64,000 nucleotides of DNA from Luteolibacter sp. LG18. Its GTDB lineage: Bacteria; Verrucomicrobiota; Verrucomicrobiia; Verrucomicrobiales; Akkermansiaceae. The first letter of the stretch is position 1. Each line of letters starts with the position of its first letter. Shown here one piece after another: positions 25,819 to 34,655 of the stretch. Location: the NCBI RefSeq assembly GCF_036322585.1, contig NZ_AP024600.1, forward strand, positions 2,542,001 to 2,606,000, read 5' to 3'. The notes beneath the pieces were generated by a model that was given only the letters and a program-made list of their open reading frames with translations, was not told the DNA's origin and did no database searches. The position numbers and the translations under genes are program-made.

Positions 25819-26142
25819 ATGATCCGCTGTGCCGATCAACTCATCGCCTCGCGCAAGCAAGAGATGAAGCGGATGATTCCGTTCATCCTCCTGTTCATCG
25901 GGGTGACCCTGGTGTTTCCCAAGGCCGGGCCTTGGGTGATAATTCCGATGATGGTGGTGGCGGGCGGATTCAGCCTGGCCCGGCACAGGGAGATCGAGAG
26001 GATTCCCTGCCCGTCGTGTGACGGGCCATGCCGCATGGAGACGGACCGGGCGTCGGTCATGAAATTCACCTGTGAGGCCTGCGGTGAAACCCATGACTCC
26101 GATTGCGTATACTACCGTGGTGTGCCGCGGCGGAGATTCTGA
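25819..26142 (+). CDS. Small membrane protein with zinc-ribbon tail
   Basis: 107 residues. Two closely spaced membrane helices (about 20-34 and 37-54) are followed by a cytosolic ribbon with C-x2-C (CPSCDG) and a second C-x2-C (CEACGE), likely binding zinc. No family is recognised. An in-frame ATG at codon 16 could be the true start. Confidence 0.65.
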   Translation: MIRCADQLIASRKQEMKRMIPFILLFIGVTLVFPKAGPWVIIPMMVVAGGFSLARHREIERIPCPSCDGPCRMETDRASVMKFTCEACGETHDSDCVYYRGVPRRRF

Positions 26143-26226
26143 TGTGACGAAGCCGTCGCGATGCAATTCGCATGACATGACTTCCGAGGCTTCCCAAATC
26201 CGTGGGGGACTGCTAGGTCGCGGCGC

Positions 26227-27144
26227 ATGATGAAACGTTTGCTCACGTCCTTGGCCGCGATGGTCCTGGGGTGCATGATGGTGTCGCAGGCTGGTGCGCA
26301 GGAGCCCGGTGCCGGGGGAATGTCCGAGGCCCGCAAGAAAGAGATCCTCGCGTGGCTGGACGGGGTGAAGTTCCAGACCGGTGAGATTCCGGTCGGCACG
26401 GTGGCGAAGGCGAAGGTGCCGGAGGGCTACAAGTATCTGAACCCCACGGATGCCGGGAAATACCTGACCTATCTGGGCAATCCTCCCGCGCCGGTGCTCG
26501 GGATCCTTTTGCCGAAGGGCTCGGAGTTGTTTGGCGAGGACGGCTGGTTCGTGGTGCTGGAGTATGAAAAGGACGGCCACGTGAAGGACGACGACGCGGC
26601 GAAGATCGACTACAGCGATCTGTTGTCGGACATGCAGAAGGGCACCCGCGAGCACAATTCCCAGCGGATCAAGGAGGGTTATCCGGCGGTGGAGCTCGTC
26701 GGTTGGGCGGAGCCGCCCCACTACGACGGGTCCAGCCACAAGCTCTACTGGGCCCAGGATCTCAAATTCCAAGGTGCCGAAGGGGAGAATTCGCTGAACT
26801 ATAACATCCGCATGCTCGGTCGTGAAGGGGTTCTGGTGGCGAACGCCGTTGGCGGCATCCACGATCTGCCAGCGATCAAGGCCGCCACTCCGGACATTCT
26901 CTCGATGGTCGATTTCACCCCGGGCAACCGTTACGAGGACTACAACTCGAAGACCGACCACACCGCGGAATACGGCATCGCCGGCCTGATCGCGGGTGCG
27001 GCCGGTCTCAAAGTGGCGGCGAAGCTCGGGATTTTCGCGTTGATCGCGAAGAAGGCCGCGGTGCTGTGGAAGCCGATCGCCATCGCCCTGGCCGCCATTG
27101 CCACGCGCTTCAAGAAGCTCTTCGGCCGCAAGAGCGAGGCTTGA
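26227..27144 (+). CDS. DUF2167-family membrane protein
   Basis: 305 residues with a signal peptide (about 1-24). DUF2167 features: the FQTGEIPVGTVAKAKVPEGYKYLNPTDAGKYL start, LPKGSELFGEDGWFVVLEYEKDGHVKDDDA, KEGYPAVELVGWAEPPHYD, HKLYWAQDLKF, and a C-terminal membrane helix region (about 255-290) with a basic end (RFKKLFGRKSEA). Family function is unknown; members are common in envelope fractions. Confidence 0.87.
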   Translation: MMKRLLTSLAAMVLGCMMVSQAGAQEPGAGGMSEARKKEILAWLDGVKFQTGEIPVGTVAKAKVPEGYKYLNPTDAGKYLTYLGNPPAPVLGILLPKGSELFGEDGWFVVLEYEKDGHVKDDDAAKIDYSDLLSDMQKGTREHNSQRIKEGYPAVELVGWAEPPHYDGSSHKLYWAQDLKFQGAEGENSLNYNIRMLGREGVLVANAVGGIHDLPAIKAATPDILSMVDFTPGNRYEDYNSKTDHTAEYGIAGLIAGAAGLKVAAKLGIFALIAKKAAVLWKPIAIALAAIATRFKKLFGRKSEA

Positions 27145-27195
27145 GGAGTGCATCCTCATTCCGCGCGCGTCCGTGGAGTAGAGGAACTGGTGACA

Positions 27196-27420
27196 GTTCC
27201 GGCTGGGCAATCGCGCCATTATCTTCCGACTTTGTTGCTTTGGAGCTATCCGGGGGAGATTCTGGATCCCGAAGGGATCGCGGCTACCGGGGCTGTCATC
27301 CCTTTCGGGATGCAGAGTTCAAGAGGTATGAGACCCAGGGTCGTGGACCCTGGGCTGGTATGGGCCGTCCCGTTGGGACGGAGATGGGAGCCTCCGGGTT
27401 CCCCGCAGGGGAATGAGTCC
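27196..27420. repeat. Palindrome-rich repeat block (ATCCCGAAGGGAT type)
   Basis: Several short palindromes in a row: ATCCCGAAGGGAT, CATCCCTTTCGGGATG, GGGTCGTGGACCC, CCGTCCCGTTGGGACGG, CCCCGCAGGGG. Read on the minus strand, the order CCCAGGG, CTTGAACTCTG, ATCCC-loop-GGGAT, CAGCCC, GTAG is the same as in the block at 44593-45162, so the two are copies of one repeat family. The right half overlaps the end of the gene at 27319. Confidence 0.7.
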
Positions 27421-27864
27421 GCAGGCCTCCATTTCCAATGGAGCCGCCGCGTAGCCTTCCGTGAGGCACTCGAAGAGATAACGCCGCAGGAAGGGCGCGA
27501 TGCCGCCGAGTCGCTCGAACTGCGCCACGTGGTGCAATTCGTGGCGGATCAGGTCCATGGACTGATGGGTGGCGAAGATGCCATGGCCCAGCGTCATGCC
27601 GGTGGGTTCAAACACCGGCAACCCACACCGACGGGCGAGCCGCACCATCCAGGGCGGCACCGGCGCGGGGATCGGATCCAGGTGGAGGATGCGCACGCGA
27701 TCGGGACGGATGACGCCCAGTTCCGCGGCCATGGCGTGCTCCGGTGCGCTGAGTGGTCGGCCTTCGCGCAGGATGCGGCGTTCCTGGTGTGCGGCCCACG
27801 GCGTCACCGCCAAGGTGAGGGCGTCGGCGAGGACGCGGGCGGGGAGGTGTTGGGGAGTTGGCAC
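27319..27864 (-). CDS. HExxH metallopeptidase-like protein with repeat-derived tail
   Basis: 181 residues. HELHHVAQFERLGGIAPFLRRYL has the zinc motif HELHH at 108-112, with an acidic YAAAPLEMEA about 30 residues on as a possible third ligand, as in DUF4157-like proteins. No signal peptide is clear. The last 30 residues (PLRGTRRLPSPSQRDGPYQP) are read entirely from palindromic repeat DNA, so the original C-terminus was probably replaced. It is likely real up to residue 150. Confidence 0.7.
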   Translation of the reverse strand: MPTPQHLPARVLADALTLAVTPWAAHQERRILREGRPLSAPEHAMAAELGVIRPDRVRILHLDPIPAPVPPWMVRLARRCGLPVFEPTGMTLGHGIFATHQSMDLIRHELHHVAQFERLGGIAPFLRRYLFECLTEGYAAAPLEMEACGLIPLRGTRRLPSPSQRDGPYQPRVHDPGSHTS

Positions 27865-27867
27865 AGT

Positions 27868-28003
27868 GTAGCCGGAAGCTCCAGCTTTCGGAATGTATCC
27901 GCCAGCTCCAGTTGGCGGTGGCGGATAGGCCGAACGATCTCCACTCCCGCAGAGGGAAAGCTGGAGCTTCCCCCTACGTTCTGAAAGCAGAGCTTTCAGC
28001 TAC
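27868..28003. repeat. Cluster of GTAG-footed hairpins (REP/BIME-like), AAGCT type
   Basis: GTAG (27868-27871) precedes a CCGGAAGCT/AGCTTTCGG hairpin. A CCGCCA/TGGCGG hairpin follows at 27900-27919. Two mirror units end in CTAC: GGAAAGCT/AGCTTCC (CTAC 27974-27977) and CTGAAAGC/GCTTTCAG (CTAC 28000-28003). The last CTAC supplies the stop codon of the acyl-CoA dehydrogenase gene. Confidence 0.82.
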
Positions 28004-29808
28004 CCCAGCAAACTCTTCGCCAGCGCGTAGCCGCGGGAGTCCGTTTCCTGCGCGTGGCCGTGCAGCAGGATGCCCACCCGCTGCGCGCCGCGGGTGCAGA
28101 TGTAGTCGGCGGTGGCGATGGCTTTCGAGGCCAGCGGGTGCGTCGGATCATCCTTCACCGCGTGGGCGTAGCCACAGGAGCAGGCCATCGCCAGCAGCTC
28201 GGCTCCGGCATCGACGAGGCGGGCGAGCAGCATCTGCTTCTTCTCCAGCTTCGGCCCGTTGAGGATCATCGCGTGGAAGATCGAGCGGCTGAGGCTGCGG
28301 CTGAGCGAGGCGGTTTTGCGGAGGTGGTAGCGCAGTTTCGGATCGAGGTCGTGCGGCAGCGGGCTGTGGATCGGCAGCAGGCGGCCCGTGTACCAGCCCG
28401 CGTAGAACACCCCGGCCTTCGCGGCCACGGTGAGTCGTTCACCGATCGGCTTGCGGCTGTCGATCGCGTCCGCGCCGCGGCGCAGGTGAGGGTCGAGCAT
28501 CTCACGCGCGATAAAGAGGTGCATGATCTCGGTCGAGCCCTCGAAGATCGTGTTGATGCGGCTGTCGCGCAAGAAACGCTCCACCGGCTCGGCGGGCTCA
28601 CCCCGGTTGCGGAGCGAGTCGGCGGTTTCAAAGCCGCGGCCGCCGCGGAGCTGGAGCGTCTGGTCGGCGGCGCGCCAACCGGCCTCGGTGCCCCACAGCT
28701 TTGCCAGCGCGGCCTCGAGCCGGATGTCGGCGGAATGGTCGGCATCGACCAGCGCGGAGGCGTAGCGGACCAAGGCCTCGGTGGCGAAGGCATCGGCGGC
28801 GATGTCGGCGAGCTTTGCGGCGATGGCGGCGTGTTTGCCGATCACCTGGCCCCATTGCTCGCGGGTCGAGCACCACTGGCGGGAGATTTCCAGCAGCCGG
28901 TACATCATCCCCGCGCAGGCGGCGGGCAGGGTGAGGCGGCCGGTGTTGAGCGTGCTGAGCGCGACCTTCAGGCCCTTGCCCTCGCCGAGCACGATGTTCT
29001 CCGCCGGGATGCGGACGTTGGTGAAACGGATGATGCCGTTGTAGAGCGCCTTTAGGCCCATGAAACGGCAGCGCGTGACGATCTCCACGCCCGGCCAATT
29101 CGATTCCACGATGAAGGCGGTGATCGCGCCCGGTTTCTCCGGCGTGGGTGTCTTTGCCATCACGATCATGTGACCGGCTTTCAGCCCGTTGGTGCACCAC
29201 AGCTTCTCGCCATTGAGGATGTAGTGGTCGCCGTCGCGTTTCGCCTCGGTCTTCATCCGCGCGGGGTCGGAGCCGACATCGTGCTCGGTCAGGGCGAAGG
29301 CGGAAACACCGCCGTGGGCGCAGCGCGGGAGATACTTCCGCTTCTGCTCTTCGCTGCCGAACATCAGCAGCGGCTGCGGGATGCCGATCGATTGGTGGGC
29401 GCTGAGCAGCGCGGTGAGATTGCCACAGTGGCCGCCCAGCACCATCGCGGCGCGTGAGTAGTTTGTTTGCGAAAGCCCGAGGCCGCCATACTCGGTCGGG
29501 ATCTTGATCCCGAAAGCGCCGAGGCGCGCCAAGCCATCGAACACCTCCTGCGGGATCTCGCCCTCGCGGTCGATGGCGTCCGGATCGGTGTGGTGCTTCA
29601 GGAAATCGCGGAGCGGATCGAGGAAGCCGTCGCCGCGGATGCGATCTTCGCGCGGCTGCATGGGAAACGGGCACACCGGGCTGAAGTCCGCCTTGCCGTC
29701 GAAAATCGAGGCGGCGAACCCGCTCAGCTCGCGGGTGTCGCGTGACGATTCGGCGAGTTCCATGGCGGCGCGTTGGCCGCTGCTCATCTTCGAGGTGTCG
29801 AGGCTCAT
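28000..29808 (-). CDS. Acyl-CoA dehydrogenase
   Basis: 602 residues, longer than classical 380-residue ACADs and like the VLCAD/FadE-type with an extra C-terminal helical domain. It catalyses the first, FAD-dependent step of beta-oxidation. Visible motifs: IPTEYGGLGLSQTNYSRAAMVLGG, AFALTEHDVGSDPARMKTEA, LNGEKLWCTNGLKAGHMIVMAKT, STREQWGQVIGKHAAIAAKLADIA, TLQLRGGRGFETADSLRNRG, RDSRINTIFEGSTEIMHLFIAREML. Start and fadB stop overlap by four bases (ATGA). It is last in the lipid-degradation operon. Confidence 0.94.
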   Translation of the reverse strand: MSLDTSKMSSGQRAAMELAESSRDTRELSGFAASIFDGKADFSPVCPFPMQPREDRIRGDGFLDPLRDFLKHHTDPDAIDREGEIPQEVFDGLARLGAFGIKIPTEYGGLGLSQTNYSRAAMVLGGHCGNLTALLSAHQSIGIPQPLLMFGSEEQKRKYLPRCAHGGVSAFALTEHDVGSDPARMKTEAKRDGDHYILNGEKLWCTNGLKAGHMIVMAKTPTPEKPGAITAFIVESNWPGVEIVTRCRFMGLKALYNGIIRFTNVRIPAENIVLGEGKGLKVALSTLNTGRLTLPAACAGMMYRLLEISRQWCSTREQWGQVIGKHAAIAAKLADIAADAFATEALVRYASALVDADHSADIRLEAALAKLWGTEAGWRAADQTLQLRGGRGFETADSLRNRGEPAEPVERFLRDSRINTIFEGSTEIMHLFIAREMLDPHLRRGADAIDSRKPIGERLTVAAKAGVFYAGWYTGRLLPIHSPLPHDLDPKLRYHLRKTASLSRSLSRSIFHAMILNGPKLEKKQMLLARLVDAGAELLAMACSCGYAHAVKDDPTHPLASKAIATADYICTRGAQRVGILLHGHAQETDSRGYALAKSLLG

Positions 29809-31769
29809 GGCGTGATCGGGTTGTCGCGGTGTCGCAGGGGGCCGCCGCGGAAGGGCGGGTAGCCGGTGCCCAAAATCATCGCGAGATCGATCTCGTCCGC
29901 GCTGGCGGCCACGCCCTCATCGAGGCAGCGCGAGGCTTCCTCGGTCATGCGGTTGGCGAGGCGCAGCGGCAGCCCTTCCGGGAGGGCGGTGGTGCCGGTG
30001 CGGAGTTTGAGCGCGTCGGGGTTCGGCGCGGTCTTCTTGCCTCCATAGGTGTAGAAGCCCGCGCCGCTTTTCTTGCCGAGCAGCCGCTTCTCCACCATCG
30101 CTTCGAGAATCGCCGGGACCTTCATGCGGTCGGGGAAGGCAGCGGCCAAGGTTTTCGCCACGTGCAGCGCGACATCGAGGCCGACCTCGTCGATCAGGCG
30201 CAGCGGCCCCATCGGCATGCCGAAATCGAGCATCGCCTTGTCCACCACCTCGGGGTCCGCGCCGTTCTCGAACAACACGCCCGCGTCCACCAGGTAGGGC
30301 AGCAGGATGCGGTTCACCAGGAAGCCGGGGCGGTCCTTCACCAGCACCGGGCTCTTCGCGATCTGCCGCACCAGCGCGAAGGCGGTGGCGATGGTTTCAT
30401 CGGAAGTGGTCTCCGCGCGCACGACCTCCACCAGCGGCATGCGGCTGACGGGGTTGAAAAAGTGCAGGCCGACGAGCCGGGCAGGATGGTCAACCACCTC
30501 CGCCAGTTCGTGCACCGGCAGTGCCGAGGTGTTTGTGGCCAGCAGGCAATCGGGCCGCACGCGCGACGAAAGATCGCTGAACACGCGGCGCTTGATGAAC
30601 AGGTCCTCCACCGCTGCCTCGATCACCAGATCGCAGCGGGTGAGCGGAACGCTGCCGCGCACCGGGGTGATGCGGTCGAGCGTGTGCTGTGCCTCCACGC
30701 GGGTGATCACATGCTTCTGCACCGCCTGGGAAAGCAGCTTCTCGATCGCCTGCATGCCGCGGGCGAGTGCCGCGTCATCGATGTCCTGGAGCAGCACCGG
30801 GTGGCCACGCGAGGCGAGCCAGTGGGCGATGCCGGAGCCCATCACGCCCGCGCCGATCACCGCGACCTGCTCGATGGGTTTCGGCGTGGCGGCCACCGGT
30901 TGGTCCTTCTTCGCCTTCTCGTTGAGGAAGAACAGCCGGATCAAGTTGCGTGTCTGCGGCAGCGGCACCAGTTCGAGGATGGCGGCGCGTTCGCGGTCCA
31001 TGCTCTCCTCGGGCGTGCCGCTGGTGGCGGCGCAAGCCACGGCGAGGGCCTTGGTGGCGCCCGGGTAGTTGCCGCGGGTTTTTTCCTGAAGCGTCTGGGT
31101 GGCCTTCTTCGCGATGTAGGCGCGCACCGGCGGCGAATGGAGGAAGGGATAGTGGGCGGCGTGGCGCTTGCCCTTCGCGATGAGTTTCCACGCCTGTTCG
31201 ACCAGCACCTCCTTCGGCACCACGGCGTCGACGAGACCCTTTCGTCGCGCTGCCTCCGCGGCGTGGAGCTTGCCGCCGAGGATGACGTCGAGCGCCTTGG
31301 GCAGCCCGATGCGATTCGGCAGCCGGGTCGAGCCACCCCATGCCGGCAGGATGCCGAGCTGGGTTTCCGGCAGGCCGATCTTGGTGGCCTTGGCGTTGCT
31401 GGCGATCCGCCAGTCGCAGGCGAGCGCGAGTTCGTAGCCGCCGCCCGCGCAGGCGCCGTGGATGGCGGCGCAGGTGGGAACGCGCAGCCGCTGGACGCGG
31501 TTGAAGACCGATTGGCCGAGGCGGATCAGGCCGTCGAATTCCTCGGGCGAGGCTTTGAGGAATGCGTTGAGGTCCGCGCCCGCGATAAAGATCGACGGCT
31601 TCGCCGAAACGATCAGCAGGCCATCCCACGGCGGGCTGTTCTCGACCTCGGCGATCAGGGAGTCGAGTTCGCGGAGCGTGGCAGCGTCGAAGATGTTCGC
31701 GGAGGAGCCCTCGCGGTCGAAGGTCAGGATGGCCCGGTCGCCGTCGCGTTGGAGATGGAGGTTGGGCAT
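29805..31769 (-). CDS. FadB/FadJ-like bifunctional enoyl-CoA hydratase/3-hydroxyacyl-CoA dehydrogenase
   Basis: 654 residues. The N-terminal crotonase domain (1-200) has AGADLNAFL, HGACAGGGYELALACDWRIAS and GLPETQLGILPAWGGSTRL with both catalytic glutamates. The NAD-binding domain starts at about 309 (VAVIGAGVMGSGIAHWLASRG), with LATNTSALPV, GLHFFNPVSRMPLVEVV and KDRPGFLVNRILLPYL, followed by two C-terminal dehydrogenase domains. It carries out the second and third beta-oxidation steps. It is somewhat shorter than E. coli FadB (729), mainly at the linker. Confidence 0.94.
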   Translation of the reverse strand: MPNLHLQRDGDRAILTFDREGSSANIFDAATLRELDSLIAEVENSPPWDGLLIVSAKPSIFIAGADLNAFLKASPEEFDGLIRLGQSVFNRVQRLRVPTCAAIHGACAGGGYELALACDWRIASNAKATKIGLPETQLGILPAWGGSTRLPNRIGLPKALDVILGGKLHAAEAARRKGLVDAVVPKEVLVEQAWKLIAKGKRHAAHYPFLHSPPVRAYIAKKATQTLQEKTRGNYPGATKALAVACAATSGTPEESMDRERAAILELVPLPQTRNLIRLFFLNEKAKKDQPVAATPKPIEQVAVIGAGVMGSGIAHWLASRGHPVLLQDIDDAALARGMQAIEKLLSQAVQKHVITRVEAQHTLDRITPVRGSVPLTRCDLVIEAAVEDLFIKRRVFSDLSSRVRPDCLLATNTSALPVHELAEVVDHPARLVGLHFFNPVSRMPLVEVVRAETTSDETIATAFALVRQIAKSPVLVKDRPGFLVNRILLPYLVDAGVLFENGADPEVVDKAMLDFGMPMGPLRLIDEVGLDVALHVAKTLAAAFPDRMKVPAILEAMVEKRLLGKKSGAGFYTYGGKKTAPNPDALKLRTGTTALPEGLPLRLANRMTEEASRCLDEGVAASADEIDLAMILGTGYPPFRGGPLRHRDNPITP

Positions 31770-31822
31770 GGAGATTCCTGTTAGAGTGAAAGGTGTCTCT
31801 GGCGGAGGTCGACGATCTGAGG

Positions 31823-31924
31823 ACAGAATTTACAGAATTGTTCAGAATTAACGGAAGACTTGGGCAAGGCTCTCAGCCCGGAATTCATCCATCCGTAAAT
31901 TCTGCAAAATTCTGTAAATTCTGT
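31823..31924. repeat. AT-rich 32-bp inverted repeat inside the beta-oxidation gene cluster
   Basis: The left arm starts ACAGAATTTACAGAATT (31823-31854) and its near-perfect complement is at 31893-31924, separated by 38 bp. The arms contain three spaced AGAATT units. The composition is strikingly AT-rich compared with the surrounding genes. It lies between thiolase stop and fadB start and may attenuate or end transcription. It has no GTAG foot. Confidence 0.8.
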
Positions 31925-31926
31925 TT

Positions 31927-33192
31927 TCATGGCCGTTCCAACCAAAGCGCGGCACCCTGTCCGCCGCCGACGCAGAGGGTGACCAGCGCGCGCTTGCCGC
32001 CGGTTTCGTGGAGTTGGTCGAGGGCGGTGAGAACCAGGCGGGAGCCGGTCGCGCCGACAGGGTGGCCGAGGGCGATCGAGCCGCCGCGGCGATTGAGTTT
32101 TTCCAAGGCGATCTCGCCGAGGGCGTGGTCGAGCCCGGCCAGTTTCGCGGCGGCGGGATCGCGGAAGGCTTTCAGGACGGCGAGCGCCTGGGCGGCGAAG
32201 GCCTCGTTCAGCTCGACGATGTCGGCCTCGGCGGGGGAGGGCGCACCGCCTTTCATCGCCCGCGCGCTGGCGAGCACCGGGCCGATGCCCATCCGCGCCG
32301 GATCGCAGCCACTATAGGCATAGTGGGTGAGTCGACCCATGGGGACGAGCCCGATTCGGGCGGCGGCGGCTTCGGTGCCCACCAGCAGGGCCACCGCACC
32401 GTCGCTGACCTGCGAGCTGTTGCCTGCGGTCACGCCGCCCCATTTCGGTTCGAAGATCGGCTTGAGTTTCGCCAGCTTCTCCGGCGTGGAGTCTTCGCGC
32501 GGGCCGTTGTCGGCGGTGATCGCTTTCCCTCCCAGATGCGCGGCGGCGATCTCGTGGTTGCGGGTCTCGGTGGCGGCGAGCGCCTTCAGGTGGGAATTGG
32601 CGGCGAAGGCGTCCTGCTCCTCCCGGGTGATGTGGTATTCGCGCGCGAGCAGCTCGGCGGTCTCGCCCATGATCATGCCGGTGTAGGGATCGGTGAGGCC
32701 GAGCTTCAGGCCGATCCGCGGCGCGAAGTCCTTCGGGCGGAACTTGGCCAGTGCCGCGAGTTTCTGGAACGGGCTGCGGGCCTTCGCCATCAGGCCGAAT
32801 TTCTTCATCGCGCTGTCGCTGTAGAGCAGCGGATAGCGGCTCATGCTCTCCATGCCGCCGACCAGGAACAGCTCGCCGCGTCCCGCGGTCATGCGCTCAT
32901 AGGCGCTGGTGATCGATTCGAGCCCGGAGGCGCAGTTCCGCTGCACGGTCGCGGCGGGCACGCTCTCGGGAATCCCGGCGCGCAGCGCGGCCACCCGCGC
33001 GACGTTCGCGGCGTCCGCCGGTTGGCCCACGCAGCCGAGGATCACCTCGTCGATCGCGCCGGGGTCGACCCCGGTGCGCGCCAGCAGCGCGCTGATCGCC
33101 ATCCGACCCAGGTCCGCCGCGCCGAGCGGCTCGAACTGCGTGCCGGCACGCAGGAAGGGTGTTCTCACACCGGCGAGGATCCAGAGGTTCAT
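31927..33192 (-). CDS. Acetyl-CoA acyltransferase (thiolase, FadA/FadI type)
   Basis: 421 residues. It cleaves 3-ketoacyl-CoA with CoA in the last step of beta-oxidation. All catalytic parts are visible: the acyl-accepting cysteine in VQRNCASGLES (C87), VVGGMESMSRYPLL-type loop (here FLVGGMESMSRYPLL), NEAFAAQ, GHPVGATG and the second cysteine in TLCVGGGQG. Its start overlaps the ligase stop (ATGA). The covering loop (about 125-165) is longer than in short-chain thiolases, as in FadI. Confidence 0.95.
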   Translation of the reverse strand: MNLWILAGVRTPFLRAGTQFEPLGAADLGRMAISALLARTGVDPGAIDEVILGCVGQPADAANVARVAALRAGIPESVPAATVQRNCASGLESITSAYERMTAGRGELFLVGGMESMSRYPLLYSDSAMKKFGLMAKARSPFQKLAALAKFRPKDFAPRIGLKLGLTDPYTGMIMGETAELLAREYHITREEQDAFAANSHLKALAATETRNHEIAAAHLGGKAITADNGPREDSTPEKLAKLKPIFEPKWGGVTAGNSSQVSDGAVALLVGTEAAAARIGLVPMGRLTHYAYSGCDPARMGIGPVLASARAMKGGAPSPAEADIVELNEAFAAQALAVLKAFRDPAAAKLAGLDHALGEIALEKLNRRGGSIALGHPVGATGSRLVLTALDQLHETGGKRALVTLCVGGGQGAALWLERP

Positions 33193-34655
33193 GGCGATGG
33201 GGAGGTTGGGCGGTGGTCGACGATCTTCTGTTCCTTCAACTCGCGGCCGACGCCTTGCAGTCGCCGCATTTCGTCCCAGTCATGGAGCACCACGTTGTTC
33301 GGGGAAAACTCCGCCTTCTCGCGGAAACGGCGCATCACCAGCTCGCGCAGGGCGTCGGGTGAGAGGCCGTTCATCGGCACGGCGTGGACGATCACCTCGT
33401 CGCACTCCAGCGGATCGTCGTTGCGTTTCCGCAGCTCGATCTGCCACGCGCCGATCTCGCGGGTGTCGTCGAGCAGGTGCTCCAGCTCGCTGAAGTCGAC
33501 GAGCGTGCCCTTGAGCTTGTCGATGTTGAGCTCATGGCGGTCGGTGAGGCGGGAGACATTGCCGGTGATGCGCGGGCAGGTGCGGCCGCAGGCCGGGCAG
33601 CGTTCGCGGACGATGCCGCCATCGGTGACGTCGCCGGTGCGGTAGCGCAGCACCACCGTGCCGCGGGAATCGAGCGGGGTGAACACGATCTCGCCGGGCA
33701 TGCCGTCCGGCACCCGCTTGCCGGTTTTCGGGTCGACGATCTCGATGATCCCCATGTCCGGGTAGAGGTGGAATCCGGTGGGCGACTTGTCCTGGCCCAC
33801 CCGGCACTCGGTCCATGCCATCTTCGCCTCGGTGAAGGCATAGGTCGAAAGCACGCTGACGCCGGCGGACCCGAGCTGCTCGCACAGCGCGGCGATCTTC
33901 TGGCGCATGCCCTCCGGCACCTTCTCGCCGCCGAGCACGATCCGTTTCAGGTTCTGCCACCGGCTGCCCCCGGCCGCAGCCTGTTGCAGCAGGTGATAGA
34001 GGAAAGTCGGCATCGCGATCAGGGCGTCCGGATCGACGCGGTCGATGAGCCGGATGTTGCCCTCGGTGCCGAGCGCCTTGCCGCCGCCGGTGGAGATCAT
34101 GAAGGCATTGAAGCCGAGCGAGGCGTGGTGGCCCTGCCAGAACGCCAGGTGCGGGGCGAAGGGGAAGGCATTGACGTGCCGGAACGCGGGATCGGACTGA
34201 GCGATTTCCATCATCCGGCGACCGGCCATCGACAGCCGGTCGAGATCGTACTGTGTGTAGAAAAATGGAACCGGTGACGCGGCCCGGCCGGTGGTGCTGG
34301 TCATCAGCACCGGACGCCACTCCCGTTCGAGGAGTTCCTTGGTGGCCTCGGTGCCGCGGAGGATCGCGCTGGCGATGGTGGTGCCGCGTTTCCGCAGCAC
34401 CGCCGAATCCGGCTGGAGGATGAAGTCGCGCGGGTTCACCAGATCCTTCTTCGACGACAGCGGCAGCAGGTCGAGGTCGTCCACCGATTGGAAATCGCGC
34501 CAGTCGAGTCCGCGCTGGTGGAACGTTTCGCCGTAGTGTGGCGAAAAGGGCACCACCGCCTCGCGGAGGAATTTCCGCAGGTGGAGGCCTTGCAGGTGGT
34601 GCTGCTCGTCAGGCGACGCGTTCTCCCACCACCACGTTGTCCGGGTTTGGCTCAT
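33189..34655 (-). CDS. PaaK-like AMP-forming acyl-CoA ligase
   Basis: 488 residues. The adenylate-forming core is that of phenylacetate-CoA ligase relatives rather than FadD: MTSTTGRAASPVPFFYTQYD as phosphate-binding loop, LSTYAFTEAKMAWTE, GIIEIVDPKTGKRVPDGMPGEIVFTPL, VVLRYRTGDV, a four-cysteine-type RERCPACGRTCPRI segment, and RLTDRHELNIDKLKGTLVDFSELEHLL. In this operon it should make the acyl-CoA substrate. The ATG at 34655 lies inside the end of the patatin gene (47-bp overlap). Confidence 0.85.
   Translation of the reverse strand: MSQTRTTWWWENASPDEQHHLQGLHLRKFLREAVVPFSPHYGETFHQRGLDWRDFQSVDDLDLLPLSSKKDLVNPRDFILQPDSAVLRKRGTTIASAILRGTEATKELLEREWRPVLMTSTTGRAASPVPFFYTQYDLDRLSMAGRRMMEIAQSDPAFRHVNAFPFAPHLAFWQGHHASLGFNAFMISTGGGKALGTEGNIRLIDRVDPDALIAMPTFLYHLLQQAAAGGSRWQNLKRIVLGGEKVPEGMRQKIAALCEQLGSAGVSVLSTYAFTEAKMAWTECRVGQDKSPTGFHLYPDMGIIEIVDPKTGKRVPDGMPGEIVFTPLDSRGTVVLRYRTGDVTDGGIVRERCPACGRTCPRITGNVSRLTDRHELNIDKLKGTLVDFSELEHLLDDTREIGAWQIELRKRNDDPLECDEVIVHAVPMNGLSPDALRELVMRRFREKAEFSPNNVVLHDWDEMRRLQGVGRELKEQKIVDHRPTSPSP

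Noticed and set aside
26112..26399. Small open frames antisense to the start of the DUF2167 gene
   Set aside because: The plus-strand gene has a signal peptide and a full family pattern; the antisense frames have none.
22889..28003. Possible CRISPR array because of repeated hairpins
   Set aside because: The repeats are mirror pairs, not direct repeats with regular spacers, and no cas gene is present.
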